DNA from: Hydrogenophaga sp. NFH-34
Lineage (GTDB): Bacteria; Pseudomonadota; Gammaproteobacteria; Burkholderiales; Burkholderiaceae_C
Reading direction: 5' to 3'
Assembly (NCBI RefSeq): GCF_021401345.1
Contig: NZ_JACBGE010000010.1
Coordinates: 62,001-126,000, forward strand
DNA length: 64,000 bases
Each line of letters starts with the position of its first letter. Position 1 is the first letter of the stretch. The notes under the pieces are model-generated. The model made no database searches, was not told the origin of the DNA, and saw only the letters and a list, made by a program, of their open reading frames with translations. The position numbers and the translations under genes were made by a program. Of this stretch, positions 25,025-32,775 are shown piece after piece.

Positions 25025-25699
25025 TCAGGGCAGAAAGAAGCCACACAGCAGTGCGGTGACCAGCGCGTTGCCGCACATGCCGGCCACCGCCAGGTCCAGG
25101 TACGCCGGGTCCAAGGCCTGCGCCCGCACCAGGCCAATGGCGTGTCCGCTCACGCCCAGCACAAAGGCGTGTATCCGCTCGTCTGAGACCCTTGTGTGCC
25201 GCAAGACCAGCGGCGTGAGCAGGGCGCCGCAGAGCCCGGTCAGGAACACCGCAGCCACGGTCAGCGCCTGGTGGGCCGCGTCGCCGGACACCAGCGACAG
25301 GGCCACCGGCATCGTGGCGGCCTTGGGGGTCACCGCCGCCGTCACGTCCCAGGGGGCGCTCAGGCACCACCCCGCGAACAACACTCCGCCGACCGACAGG
25401 GCAGACGCCACCAGCAAACCCAGCCACAGCGGAATCAGAAGTGCGCCCATGCGGCGGCACGCCTGATGCAACGGCACGGCCATACACACCACCGCCAGGT
25501 CCATGGCCTGTTTCAGCACTTGCGTGTGGGCGACAAACGTGGCCGCGTCGAGGCCGAACACAGAAAGCCCCCCCAGTACGAGTACCAATGCCCCGAACAC
25601 CGGCAAGGCCAGCACATGGCGTCCGCTGAAGCGAAACACCGCCCGCGCCACCCAGTAGCTCGCCAAAGCCAGGAGCAGCGCCCCCGCCATTTCAATCAT
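25025..25699 (-). CDS. lrgB: LrgB/CidB-family membrane protein
   Basis: 224 residues, about seven hydrophobic segments. Family features include AAVTPKAATMPVALSLV and FVLGVSGHAIGLVRA near the C-terminus. LrgB/PlsY-glycolate-type proteins act with LrgA in holin-like control of autolysis or in export of glycolate or other small acids. It overlaps lrgA by 8 bp, confirming the pair. Confidence 0.88.
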   Translation of the reverse strand: MIEMAGALLLALASYWVARAVFRFSGRHVLALPVFGALVLVLGGLSVFGLDAATFVAHTQVLKQAMDLAVVCMAVPLHQACRRMGALLIPLWLGLLVASALSVGGVLFAGWCLSAPWDVTAAVTPKAATMPVALSLVSGDAAHQALTVAAVFLTGLCGALLTPLVLRHTRVSDERIHAFVLGVSGHAIGLVRAQALDPAYLDLAVAGMCGNALVTALLCGFFLP

Positions 25700-26066
25700 C
25701 CCCGGTATCCGCCCAGCGGCGCGTCAACACCGACACGACCGTGCCGCACCCAAGCGCCATCAGCACGGTCACCAGCGAGCCGGACACCACCAGCAAGACC
25801 GCCGCGTCGGCCACCAGGCGCAACCCCACAGCGGCCGCCACCAGCGATGGCAGCAGGAACAGAGTCAGGTGGTTCAACAGCCAGGCAGAGGCGCTGGTCA
25901 ATGCTCGGGGAATCTCCCGCATGAAGCTCAGCACCGACAACAGGTACAGGAACCCCAAAAAGCTGCCCGGCACCGGCAGACCGAACCTGCGGGACACTGC
26001 GTCGCCCAGGCGCAGCAGCGCCACCAACACCATCAGGCCAAGAAGAAGGGAGATTGCACGCTGCAT
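25692..26066 (-). CDS. lrgA: LrgA/CidA-family holin-like membrane protein
   Basis: 124 residues with four hydrophobic segments; the family core LGDAVSRRFGLPVPGSFLGFLYLL and FLLPSLVAAAVGL is clear. First gene of a leftward trio lrgA-lrgB-MocR. A 17-bp-stem inverted repeat lies 36 bp upstream of the start. Confidence 0.88.
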   Translation of the reverse strand: MQRAISLLLGLMVLVALLRLGDAVSRRFGLPVPGSFLGFLYLLSVLSFMREIPRALTSASAWLLNHLTLFLLPSLVAAAVGLRLVADAAVLLVVSGSLVTVLMALGCGTVVSVLTRRWADTGDD

Positions 26067-26101
26067 CTGCTGCAGTGTCCGCCCGATTTCAGGATCAGGG
26101 T

Positions 26102-26149
26102 CGTATCAGAAGCGGGCTTATCCGAGGGGATCAGCCCGCTTCTGATACG
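26102..26149. repeat. long perfect inverted repeat between divergent genes
   Basis: 17-bp perfect arms beginning CGTATCAGAAGCGGGCT (26102-26118) and its complement (26133-26149), 14-base loop, then GTGATTTTTCC on the plus strand. It lies between leftward lrgA and the rightward 26209 gene. The following T run makes a plus-strand terminator or leader attenuator possible; as DNA it could equally be a large operator. Confidence 0.75.
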
Positions 26150-26208
26150 GTGATTTTTCCAGTGATCTGCATCCTGCGCATCAGACGGTCCCGCGCCACC
26201 ATCGGCGC

Positions 26209-26883
26209 ATGCCGCTTGAAACCGAATCCCTCACGACTGCACGACGCCTGGGGCAAAACGCCGCAGAGCGTCTGACCGCCATCGCCAGCGCTGGCTATCT
26301 GCGGGTGGGCGTCCCCATCGACCTGGGCGGACACGGTGGAACGCTGCAGGACCTCTTTCAAGACCCTGCCGCACGGCAATGGTTGCGCGACCTGCCTTAC
26401 CCGGACCAGTGGCTGTTTCGCTCGCAACGGCTGGTGGTGGAAGCGCTGCTGCGCAGCGACAACGTGGGTTTGCGCGAGTTGGTGCTGCCGGAACTGTTGG
26501 ACGGTGCAATGGGCGGCGCCTCGGCGATGGAATGCCCTTGCCTGACGGCTATGCCTGCGGACCTGGGCTGGCGTCTCAACGGTCGTCTGGTCGGTGTGCC
26601 CAACCTCCAGTGGGCAGGCTTTTATCTGCTGCTACCCGTGCAGGTGAACGACCGCGTGGACGACCTGCTGCTGGTCCGCTCGGAAGAGAACGATGTCACG
26701 GTCCAAGCTGGCGACCCCCACGAGTTGTGGCAACAGGCGGCCTGCGGAACCGTGTCGTTCCGCCAGGTTTTCCTGCGCGCGGACGAATGGCTGGGCGACA
26801 GGTCGCTCTGGCAAACGCTGGCCGACGCGAACCGGGCTTTGCAGCAAGGCCTGGGTGCCGCCCTCAGCCGATCAACGAACTGA
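26209..26883 (+). CDS. acyl-CoA dehydrogenase-like protein, short form
   Basis: 224 residues, about half the family length. The start TTARRLGQNAAERLTAIASAGYLRVGVPIDLGGHGG resembles the N-terminal helical domain of DszC/acyl-CoA dehydrogenase-like flavoproteins (the VP..LGG motif). Middle-domain features are weak and the C-terminal four-helix domain is absent, so dehydrogenase activity is doubtful. No frameshift is seen within it. It ends 13 bp before the ccoG start. Confidence 0.55.
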   Translation: MPLETESLTTARRLGQNAAERLTAIASAGYLRVGVPIDLGGHGGTLQDLFQDPAARQWLRDLPYPDQWLFRSQRLVVEALLRSDNVGLRELVLPELLDGAMGGASAMECPCLTAMPADLGWRLNGRLVGVPNLQWAGFYLLLPVQVNDRVDDLLLVRSEENDVTVQAGDPHELWQQAACGTVSFRQVFLRADEWLGDRSLWQTLADANRALQQGLGAALSRSTN

Positions 26884-26896
26884 CCACGAGGTCCCC

Positions 26897-28306
26897 TTGC
26901 ACAAGGTCGTCCCCATTCAACACGAGAACCCCTGGATCGCTGGCGAGAAAATTCATGCCCGCGCGGTGAACGGCCCGTTCGCCCGCTGGCGCTGGGCCTT
27001 TGTCTGGCTGACGCAGATCGCCTTCTACGGCGTTCCCTGGCTGAGCTGGAACGCCCGGCAAGCCGCGCTGTTTGATCTGGAAGGCAAACGCTTCTACCTG
27101 TTCGGCGCGGTACTGTTTCCGCAAGACCTGATCTACCTGGCGGCCCTGCTCGTCATCAGCGCGTTGCTGCTGTTCTTCGCCACCGCCGTGGTGGGGCGCG
27201 TCTGGTGTGGCTTTGCCTGTCCCCAGACGGTCTACACCTCGATCTTCATGTGGATCGAGAACAACTTCGAAGGCAGCCACCAGAACCGCAAGCGACTGGA
27301 CACCGTCGGCTGGGGGCCAGAGAAGCTGCTGCGCCGCGGAGGCAAACACCTGGCGTGGGCGTTGTTCGGTTTGTGGACCGGCTTCACCTTTGTGGGCTAC
27401 TTCACCGCGATCCGTCCGCTGGCCGCCGACGTGCTGTCCCTGTCCGTCGGGCCGTGGACCACTTTCTGGATCCTGTTTTACGGCCTGCTCACCTACCTGA
27501 ACGCTGGCCTGGTGCGCGAGAAGGTCTGCCTGCACATGTGCCCCTACGGACGGTTCCAGGGGGCACTGATGGACGAACGCACCCTGAACGTGGCCTACGA
27601 TCACCGGCGCGGGGAACCCCGCCGTGGGCGTGTGGCAGAAGACCACCGAAAAGCCAGCGACGGCCACTGCATCGACTGCACCCTGTGCGTGCAGGTCTGC
27701 CCTACCGGCATCGACATCCGCCAGGGGCTGCAGGCGGCCTGCATCGGCTGCGGCCTGTGTATCGACGCCTGTGACGACGTGATGAGAAAGGTCCAGGCGC
27801 CCAAAGGACTGATCCGCATGGCATCGCTGCATGAGCTGGGTGGTGCGGCCAGCAAGCAGCGCGCTTTCCTGCAGCGGGTGCTGCGCACCCGGGTCGGGGT
27901 CTACGCCAGCCTACTGTCTCTGGCCATCGCCGCGACCATCACCGCGTTTGCCCACCGCCCGGAGGTACGGATGAACATCATCCGGGACCGTTCGATCATG
28001 ACGCGGCAGGTGGAACAGGGGGCGGTGGAAAATGTCTACACGCTGCAACTGATGAACGCGTCGGACCACACCCGGACGGTGGTGGTGGATGTGGCGCCGT
28101 CGAATCTGGTGGCCCTACGTACGCCGATCACGGCCCGGCTAGGCCCAGCGCAAGCCACCACCCTCACCGCGACCGTTCGAATGCCTGCCGCTGAGGCGGC
28201 ACAGCACGCGGGCGAGGTGGTGCACATCCGGTTCCTGGTGACCACGCCCCAGCAGGCGGGCACAGCGGAAGTGAACGAGTCATCCACCTTCCTGGTGCCG
28301 CGATAG
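26897..28306 (+). CDS. ccoG: cytochrome c oxidase accessory protein CcoG (RdxA/FixG)
   Basis: 469 residues from TTG 26897, chosen because GAGG precedes it and the usual length and N-terminus fit; no in-frame ATG exists before residue ~115. Five or so membrane helices, VWCGFACPQTVYTSIFMWIE, then two ferredoxin-type 4Fe-4S motifs CIDCTLCVQVCPTGID and CIGCGLCIDACDDVM, and a C-terminal periplasmic Ig-like domain (NVYTLQLMNASDHTRTVVVDV). CcoG reduces Cu(II) to Cu(I) for cbb3 oxidase CuB assembly. No ccoNOP genes lie in this window. Confidence 0.92.
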   Translation: MHKVVPIQHENPWIAGEKIHARAVNGPFARWRWAFVWLTQIAFYGVPWLSWNARQAALFDLEGKRFYLFGAVLFPQDLIYLAALLVISALLLFFATAVVGRVWCGFACPQTVYTSIFMWIENNFEGSHQNRKRLDTVGWGPEKLLRRGGKHLAWALFGLWTGFTFVGYFTAIRPLAADVLSLSVGPWTTFWILFYGLLTYLNAGLVREKVCLHMCPYGRFQGALMDERTLNVAYDHRRGEPRRGRVAEDHRKASDGHCIDCTLCVQVCPTGIDIRQGLQAACIGCGLCIDACDDVMRKVQAPKGLIRMASLHELGGAASKQRAFLQRVLRTRVGVYASLLSLAIAATITAFAHRPEVRMNIIRDRSIMTRQVEQGAVENVYTLQLMNASDHTRTVVVDVAPSNLVALRTPITARLGPAQATTLTATVRMPAAEAAQHAGEVVHIRFLVTTPQQAGTAEVNESSTFLVPR

Positions 28307-28355
28307 GCCGGCGGCCGTGTTGTGTGGTCAGCAAGTCAACCTTCAGGAAATCAAA

Positions 28356-28469
28356 ATGGAATGGGTTCCCATCGTCTTCATCGCGTTCAAGGTTCTCGTG
28401 TTCGGCACGGGAATGTTCTTCTCCATCAAATGGCACTACGACCAAGATCAGAAAAACAAAAAGAAATAG
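28356..28469 (+). CDS. 37-residue single-helix membrane protein
   Basis: MEWVPIVFIAFKVLVFGTGM.. then FSIKWHYDQDQKNKKK and stop. AGGAA lies 6 bases before ATG 28356. One hydrophobic helix (residues 5-24) is followed by a charged, Lys-ending cytoplasmic tail, the layout of small respiratory-complex subunits. It starts 49 bp after ccoG in the same direction. No family recognised; a small oxidase-associated or CcoG-associated subunit is a guess from context. Confidence 0.6.
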   Translation: MEWVPIVFIAFKVLVFGTGMFFSIKWHYDQDQKNKKK

Positions 28470-28576
28470 GGCGGGAGGTCCCAGCGCCTTTGAAGTCGCC
28501 ACCGCACACCGGGTTGACTTCGCCAACGCCGCGGTATCCCGATGCCGATGACCGACTCCCCCTTCTTGCCCCGTCG

Positions 28577-29224
28577 ATGAGCGCCCTACTGCCCCTGAAC
28601 GCTCTCTCGCGCGAGGAGCACCAGTTCCTCGGTTCAAAGCGGCACCCGTTGCCTGCCTGCGGCTACCTCTACCAGCAGGGAGACAGGTCCACCGAGCTGT
28701 ACTGGATTCGGGCGGGAATCGTCTGCCTGGAAAGTGTGAATGAAAGAGGCGAAAGGTGCATCCTCCATTTCTTGGGACAGGGCGCAGTCCTGGGTCACGA
28801 GACTTTCTTGAAACAACCCAGGACCTTTGACGCCAGAGCCTGTACCGACGCGCTGGTGGAGGTGATTGCACCATCGCTGGCGCCAGACCCCTCGCTGTGC
28901 GCCTTCATGATGCGCCGGGTCCATGCCGCCGCCGCAACTCCGCTGCAGGACGCGGCCAGGTTCAAGGTCGATCTGCACCGTGCGCAGGCCACCGAGAAGG
29001 TGATTCTTCTCCTGGAACATCTTAGAAAGCTGCACCCAGAAAAGGCAGACGCGTACTGGCTGCCCAGTCGCAACGACATGGCCGACATTCTTGACATCAA
29101 CCACGCCACGGCCAGCCGTGTGGTCGCGCGGCTTTTCAGGGAAGGCGCCCTCCGACGCACGGCAAGCAAGTCGTTTGTACAGGTCGACTGGAGCCTCATC
29201 AGCCGCTTGCGCCGCGGAGGCTGA
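28577..29224 (+). CDS. Crp/Fnr-family transcriptional regulator
   Basis: 215 residues from ATG 28577 (MSALLPLNALSREEHQFLG). Sensor beta roll (LYQQGDRSTELYWIRAGIVCLESVNERGERCILHFLGQGAVLGHETFL) and a Crp-type helix-turn-helix (LPSRNDMADILDINHATASRVVARLFREGALRR). The cysteine pattern of Fnr is absent. Position after ccoG suggests control of respiratory genes; this regulator differs clearly from the one at 349-1068. Confidence 0.83.
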   Translation: MSALLPLNALSREEHQFLGSKRHPLPACGYLYQQGDRSTELYWIRAGIVCLESVNERGERCILHFLGQGAVLGHETFLKQPRTFDARACTDALVEVIAPSLAPDPSLCAFMMRRVHAAAATPLQDAARFKVDLHRAQATEKVILLLEHLRKLHPEKADAYWLPSRNDMADILDINHATASRVVARLFREGALRRTASKSFVQVDWSLISRLRRGG

Positions 29225-29356
29225 ACAGGCCGAGGAGAAATCACGCACGCGGACCCAGGCGAGGGTTGCGCATCGACGCCTTGTTCCACACCAAATACAG
29301 ATGGTTGGTGGGGCGTTATCGGGGACGTGAGTGACACCAGCTTCCCAGACGCCGAT

Positions 29357-29496
29357 GCGCCCGGCCTGCACGCAGGTGCCGTCGGCGCGGTAGCCGGTGA
29401 AGGGGCGGCCGTTGCTGCCGGTGATCAGGTTGCTCGCCTGCGCAATGGCCTGCCCGGTGCTGCTGAGCGTGAGCGTGACCATCAGCAGCACCGCCA
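29357..29496 (-). pseudogene. orphan copy of the toxin gene's signal-peptide region
   Basis: 140 bp aligning without gaps to 35941-36080 of the 32776-36210 toxin gene, with five mismatches by my count. It encodes MVTLTLSSTGQAIAQASNLI.. and NGRPFTGYRADGT. Identity stops abruptly on both sides: upstream it loses the start region, downstream the frame continues into unrelated sequence. A remnant of a second toxin gene or of a recombination event. Confidence 0.75.
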
Positions 29497-29512
29497 GTAT
29501 CCGCCAGCAAAC

Positions 29513-29977
29513 TCAGCGTGGTGTGGCCAACTGGCTCTCGCTCACACCCTTTTGCCCCTCTTCTGCACCGACCAGATGCAGCTTCGACGCAGCGGCCCAC
29601 ATACCCATCTTCACTTCCTGCCAGATGTAGGTCAGCGTGCCGCCTTTGGTTTCCACTTCCAGCTTGTTCTCCTTGCCTTCGGTCAGCGATTCCACCGTGT
29701 GCTTGCCAGGCGTGACCTCTTTGTAGAAATAGGTCTTGGAAGCCGTCTCACCGATCAACTGGCCATCAAGCACCACCGGCATCTTGATGGCCGCGCCGAA
29801 AGTCTCGTTTCGGTAGATGTAAATGCCTGCCTTGTCGGCCGCTGGCGCAGCAAAAGTCTTGCGCTGTGCGTCTTCTTTGGCATCAGCCAGGTTGACCGAG
29901 GCGCAGCCGGTCAAAGCGGCCGACGCCAGCAACAAGGCGGCCAGGGTGATGCGGGGTGTGACAGCGGTGAGGGTCAT
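29513..29977 (-). CDS. DUF2846-type lipoprotein
   Basis: 154 residues. Signal peptide with lipobox ALTGC (Cys24), then AGIYIYRNETFGAAIKMPVVLDGQLIGETASKTYFYKEVTPGKHTVES, the typical DUF2846 beta-sandwich core. GGAGAACTCACC precedes ATG. Outer-membrane or periplasmic lipoprotein; function unknown. It sits between the orphan toxin fragment and other small exported proteins. Confidence 0.83.
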   Translation of the reverse strand: MTLTAVTPRITLAALLLASAALTGCASVNLADAKEDAQRKTFAAPAADKAGIYIYRNETFGAAIKMPVVLDGQLIGETASKTYFYKEVTPGKHTVESLTEGKENKLEVETKGGTLTYIWQEVKMGMWAAASKLHLVGAEEGQKGVSESQLATPR

Positions 29978-30156
29978 GGTGAGTTCTCCTGTTGGATGAA
30001 AAAATACGCAGTGGTGCGCGGGGACAAAACAGATTCCGGCTGAGTGGGCGGCGAATAGTCATTTGGATGGAAGGGTGTTGCACTTCGAGTGCCGCACCGT
30101 CCTATCAAAATTCCGAACCATCGGAACCAAAAAATACTACATTTCACCCTTCCTCA

Positions 30157-30291
30157 TCAGGCCACTCGGTATCGCCTCGGCGACAGGGCGATTGATCCGA
30201 TCAAAAAACATAGCAACAGCGTCATTGCAGTAAGTATCCCCCATACTGACAAGCCAACTGTCTGCGCTTTGGAATTATTTCTTGTTTTCAT
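30157..30291 (-). CDS. possible 44-residue membrane protein
   Basis: MKTRNNSKAQTVGLSVWGIL.. then TAMTLLLCFLIGSIAL.. and a short basic tail. One hydrophobic helix. There is no clear ribosome site; instead its start overlaps the end of another open frame (30275-30418) reading TAARAATLINLAGGWEALRE.. and ending IKPNENKK, which begins right after a stop and looks like the tail of a lost gene. Translation by coupling is possible. Both are tentative. Confidence 0.3.
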   Translation of the reverse strand: MKTRNNSKAQTVGLSVWGILTAMTLLLCFLIGSIALSPRRYRVA

Positions 30292-30423
30292 TGGGTTTTA
30301 TACCCAGTAGATCAATATTGACCTGCTCTCTGAGAGCTTCCCAACCACCCGCAAGATTGATGAGAGTAGCAGCTCTGGCAGCGGTGGCAGGTGTATTGCC
30401 CAAGATGTCTCGGAGGGATCAAT

Positions 30424-31086
30424 TCACCGACCGCCAGCATTCAGAGGCCTGGTTATAGGTGATGAAGCCTTGCCACCACCACAACTCCATACCGAATAAT
30501 TATCGACAGAATCCGCCTCATTCCCCGAGCCTGCCTTTTGCAGCAAAACAGAGCAATCGCGACCCGCGCCCAGAAATTGAAGATGATATTGTTGACCTGC
30601 CTTTGGAAGAAACCGTGTTACAAGCGGCCCGCAAGATAGGCTGCGAGAATAATATCCGTTTGATTCACTCATTTGCGCTCGAGCCGAGATGATTACCTCT
30701 TCATCTGCATCCACATAAAAATAAACTTTTTCTGGAGCTATCGGGCGCACGGCAACCTTCATGTTGCCAACCCCTTTTAGGTAACGCCGATTCCCATCAA
30801 GACCACTGCTGCTCTCGGGCTTACCGGGATCAAATGATTTTGCAGCCACACCAACCGGCTTCAACTTTCTGAAAGAGCATTCTGCATCATTATTCGCCAC
30901 GGCAATTGCAACAGGAATGCTCACATTTGTTGTAAACTCAATCAATGCCTGTTTTTCTGGTATCGGCGCACGAGACAATTCCGCATCTTGGATCAGCATT
31001 TCCTCGGGGATTGGCTCTTCGACCACAGTCATGGCACAACCCGAAACGAGACTCAACAAAAAAATAAGGCTCAGTGAATTTTTCAT
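30424..31086 (-). CDS. small exported lipoprotein, unknown function
   Basis: 220 residues from ATG 31086 (MKNSLSLIFLLSLVSGCAM, lipobox SGC at Cys17); a longer start at 31143 would bury the signal peptide. Mature part has a beta-rich pattern and paired cysteines (DAECSFRK, SLSCGPL, GRDCSVLL, VWSCGGG). No named family recognised. Its GC content is visibly lower than the surroundings, suggesting acquisition. It lies on the island side of the IS5 copy in a region of toxin-locus debris. Confidence 0.65.
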   Translation of the reverse strand: MKNSLSLIFLLSLVSGCAMTVVEEPIPEEMLIQDAELSRAPIPEKQALIEFTTNVSIPVAIAVANNDAECSFRKLKPVGVAAKSFDPGKPESSSGLDGNRRYLKGVGNMKVAVRPIAPEKVYFYVDADEEVIISARAQMSESNGYYSRSLSCGPLVTRFLPKAGQQYHLQFLGAGRDCSVLLQKAGSGNEADSVDNYSVWSCGGGKASSPITRPLNAGGR

Positions 31087-31217
31087 AATCAGTTCATCTG
31101 TTTCAAAATCGCACAAAAATATCATTAAACCAGCGCCGACCAATTAATGCTGCATCACCGCCAGTTCGATCTCAACCCCCTCGTCTTTCCTATTTGGTCG
31201 AGATCAAGTACAGCTAG

Positions 31218-32388
31218 GGAAGGTCTGCACAACACCCGCAGAGGCGTGAGTTGATGCACTTGATTTCGGATGGCAGCGATTTCAGAGCTGCAAGGCCGGT
31301 TTGAAGGCCGATTTCGCCCCGATTCACGGCCCTCTGGCCGCATTTGGACGCACTCATCCCCGCACCTTTTGCAGCAACGTGCGCCGCACCATCCACAGAT
31401 TGGACAGCGCAAACAGCGTGTGCAACTGCGCCGTGTTCTTGGCCAGACCCCGGTAGCGCACCTTCATGTGCCCGAACTGGCGCTTGATCACCCGAAACGG
31501 GTGTTCAACTTTGGCCCGCATGCGTGCCTTGGCCTGCTCCAGTTTGTCCATGATCGCGCCCATCGCCGTGCTCTTGTCCAGCGCCTTGCGCTTGCCCGGT
31601 CGCATGGCCACGAGCCAGTTGACGTCGATGCCTTGGGTCTCCACTCGCTTGTCCACGCCCTGGTAGCTCGCGTCGGCCAGCACATCGGTTTCTTCTCCGT
31701 GCACCAGCGCATGCGCCTGCGTCACGTCGTTGACGTTGGCCGCTGTGCCCACCACCGTGTGCACAAGGCTCAAGTCCGCATCCACGCCGATATGGGCCTT
31801 CATCCCAAAGTGCCATTGGTTGCCCTTCTTGGTCTGGTGCATCTCGGGTCGCGTTCGCCGCTGCTGTTCTTGGTCGAACTCGGCGCGGCAATGAGCGTGG
31901 CATCGACCACTGTGCCGCTCTTCAAGAGCAGGCCCTTGGCCGCCAGCGTGGCGTTGACGGTGGCCAGGATCTGCAAGCTCAGGCTGTGGGCTTCGAGCAG
32001 GTGGCGGAACCGAAGAATCGTGCTCTCGTCGGGCAGACTGTCTTCCCCGGCATCCAGGCTCACAAACTCACGAAACAGCGCCATGTCGTACAGCGCCTCT
32101 TCCATCGCCGGGTCCGAGAGGTTGAACCACTGCTGCAAGAAGTGAATGCGCAGCATGGTCTCAACGGCAAACGGCGGGCGTCCGCCCTTGGCGCCGGGGG
32201 CCTGTGCGTGCGGTGCAATCAGCGACACCAGCTCGGCCCACGGCACCACCAGGTTCATCTCGTCCAGGAACTCGCGCTTGCGCGTTCGCTTGGTCTTGCG
32301 CTCGAAACCGCTCTCGCCCAGGCTCATTTGCTTCATGACGTCACTGTCTCACATAGCGGCTCGGGCGCCGACGTTGTGCAGACCTTCC
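31218..32388 (-). mobile_element. IS5-family insertion sequence, inactive copy
   Basis: 1171 bp with terminal inverted repeats GGAAGGTCTGCACAA at 31218 and its complement ending at 32388. Flanks are CTAG (left) and TTAG (right), matching the YTAR target of IS5 elements with one difference between copies. The transposase frame is broken. It separates the toxin-immunity pair from the lipoprotein genes beyond. Confidence 0.88.
31354..32336 (-). pseudogene. IS5-family transposase, frameshifted
   Basis: Two overlapping frames, 32336-31800 and 31842-31354, together cover a complete DDE transposase. The join should read [24 protein letters not shown]; here ERDP is followed by RCTRPRR, consistent with loss of one G near 31844-31848. 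Catalytic blocks are present on both sides (TVVDATLIAAPSSTK, HIGVDADLSLVH, VEHPFRVIKRQFG). No slippery sequence of a programmed frameshift is apparent, so I treat it as broken. Confidence 0.85.
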
Positions 32389-32432
32389 TTAGATATGCCG
32401 AACCAAAAAAATAGGAGACGACTCGCCAAGAG

Positions 32433-32768
32433 TTATATGGCAGCAGAAATTTTTCTATACATAGCCCCGCCCAACGAATATCCCAAATAATTCAATGCAT
32501 CCCAAATGCTAAAAAAGAACGACGGATTGTACCCATGACCTCGTTCCCCCACACACACTACCCACAGTTCATTCTCAAAATAAACTGACCACCTCCCATC
32601 ATCTGCCAGCCCGCCAAGTGCGACGCTTTGTTGGGATTTATTATTTTTGTTTAATAAATTCAACTCATTGCGAAACAATGAAAAGGCAATCTCGGATTCA
32701 ACCTTTCTCTGAGATTCATTTTGCAAGCCAACAATGTATTTATCCATTGATATATTTATGCACTTCAT
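32433..32768 (-). CDS. probable immunity protein for the TNT-domain toxin
   Basis: 111 residues, starting 7 bp after the toxin stop. No signal peptide; mixed alpha/beta with DGRWSVYFENELWVVCVGERGHGYNPSFFFSIWDALNYLGYSL, a pattern of small cytoplasmic immunity proteins. Low GC relative to neighbours, like many toxin/immunity cassettes. Assignment is from position and size; I do not recognise a named immunity family. A start at Met8 is possible. Confidence 0.6.
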   Translation of the reverse strand: MKCINISMDKYIVGLQNESQRKVESEIAFSLFRNELNLLNKNNKSQQSVALGGLADDGRWSVYFENELWVVCVGERGHGYNPSFFFSIWDALNYLGYSLGGAMYRKISAAI

Positions 32769-32775
32769 ATGTCAA

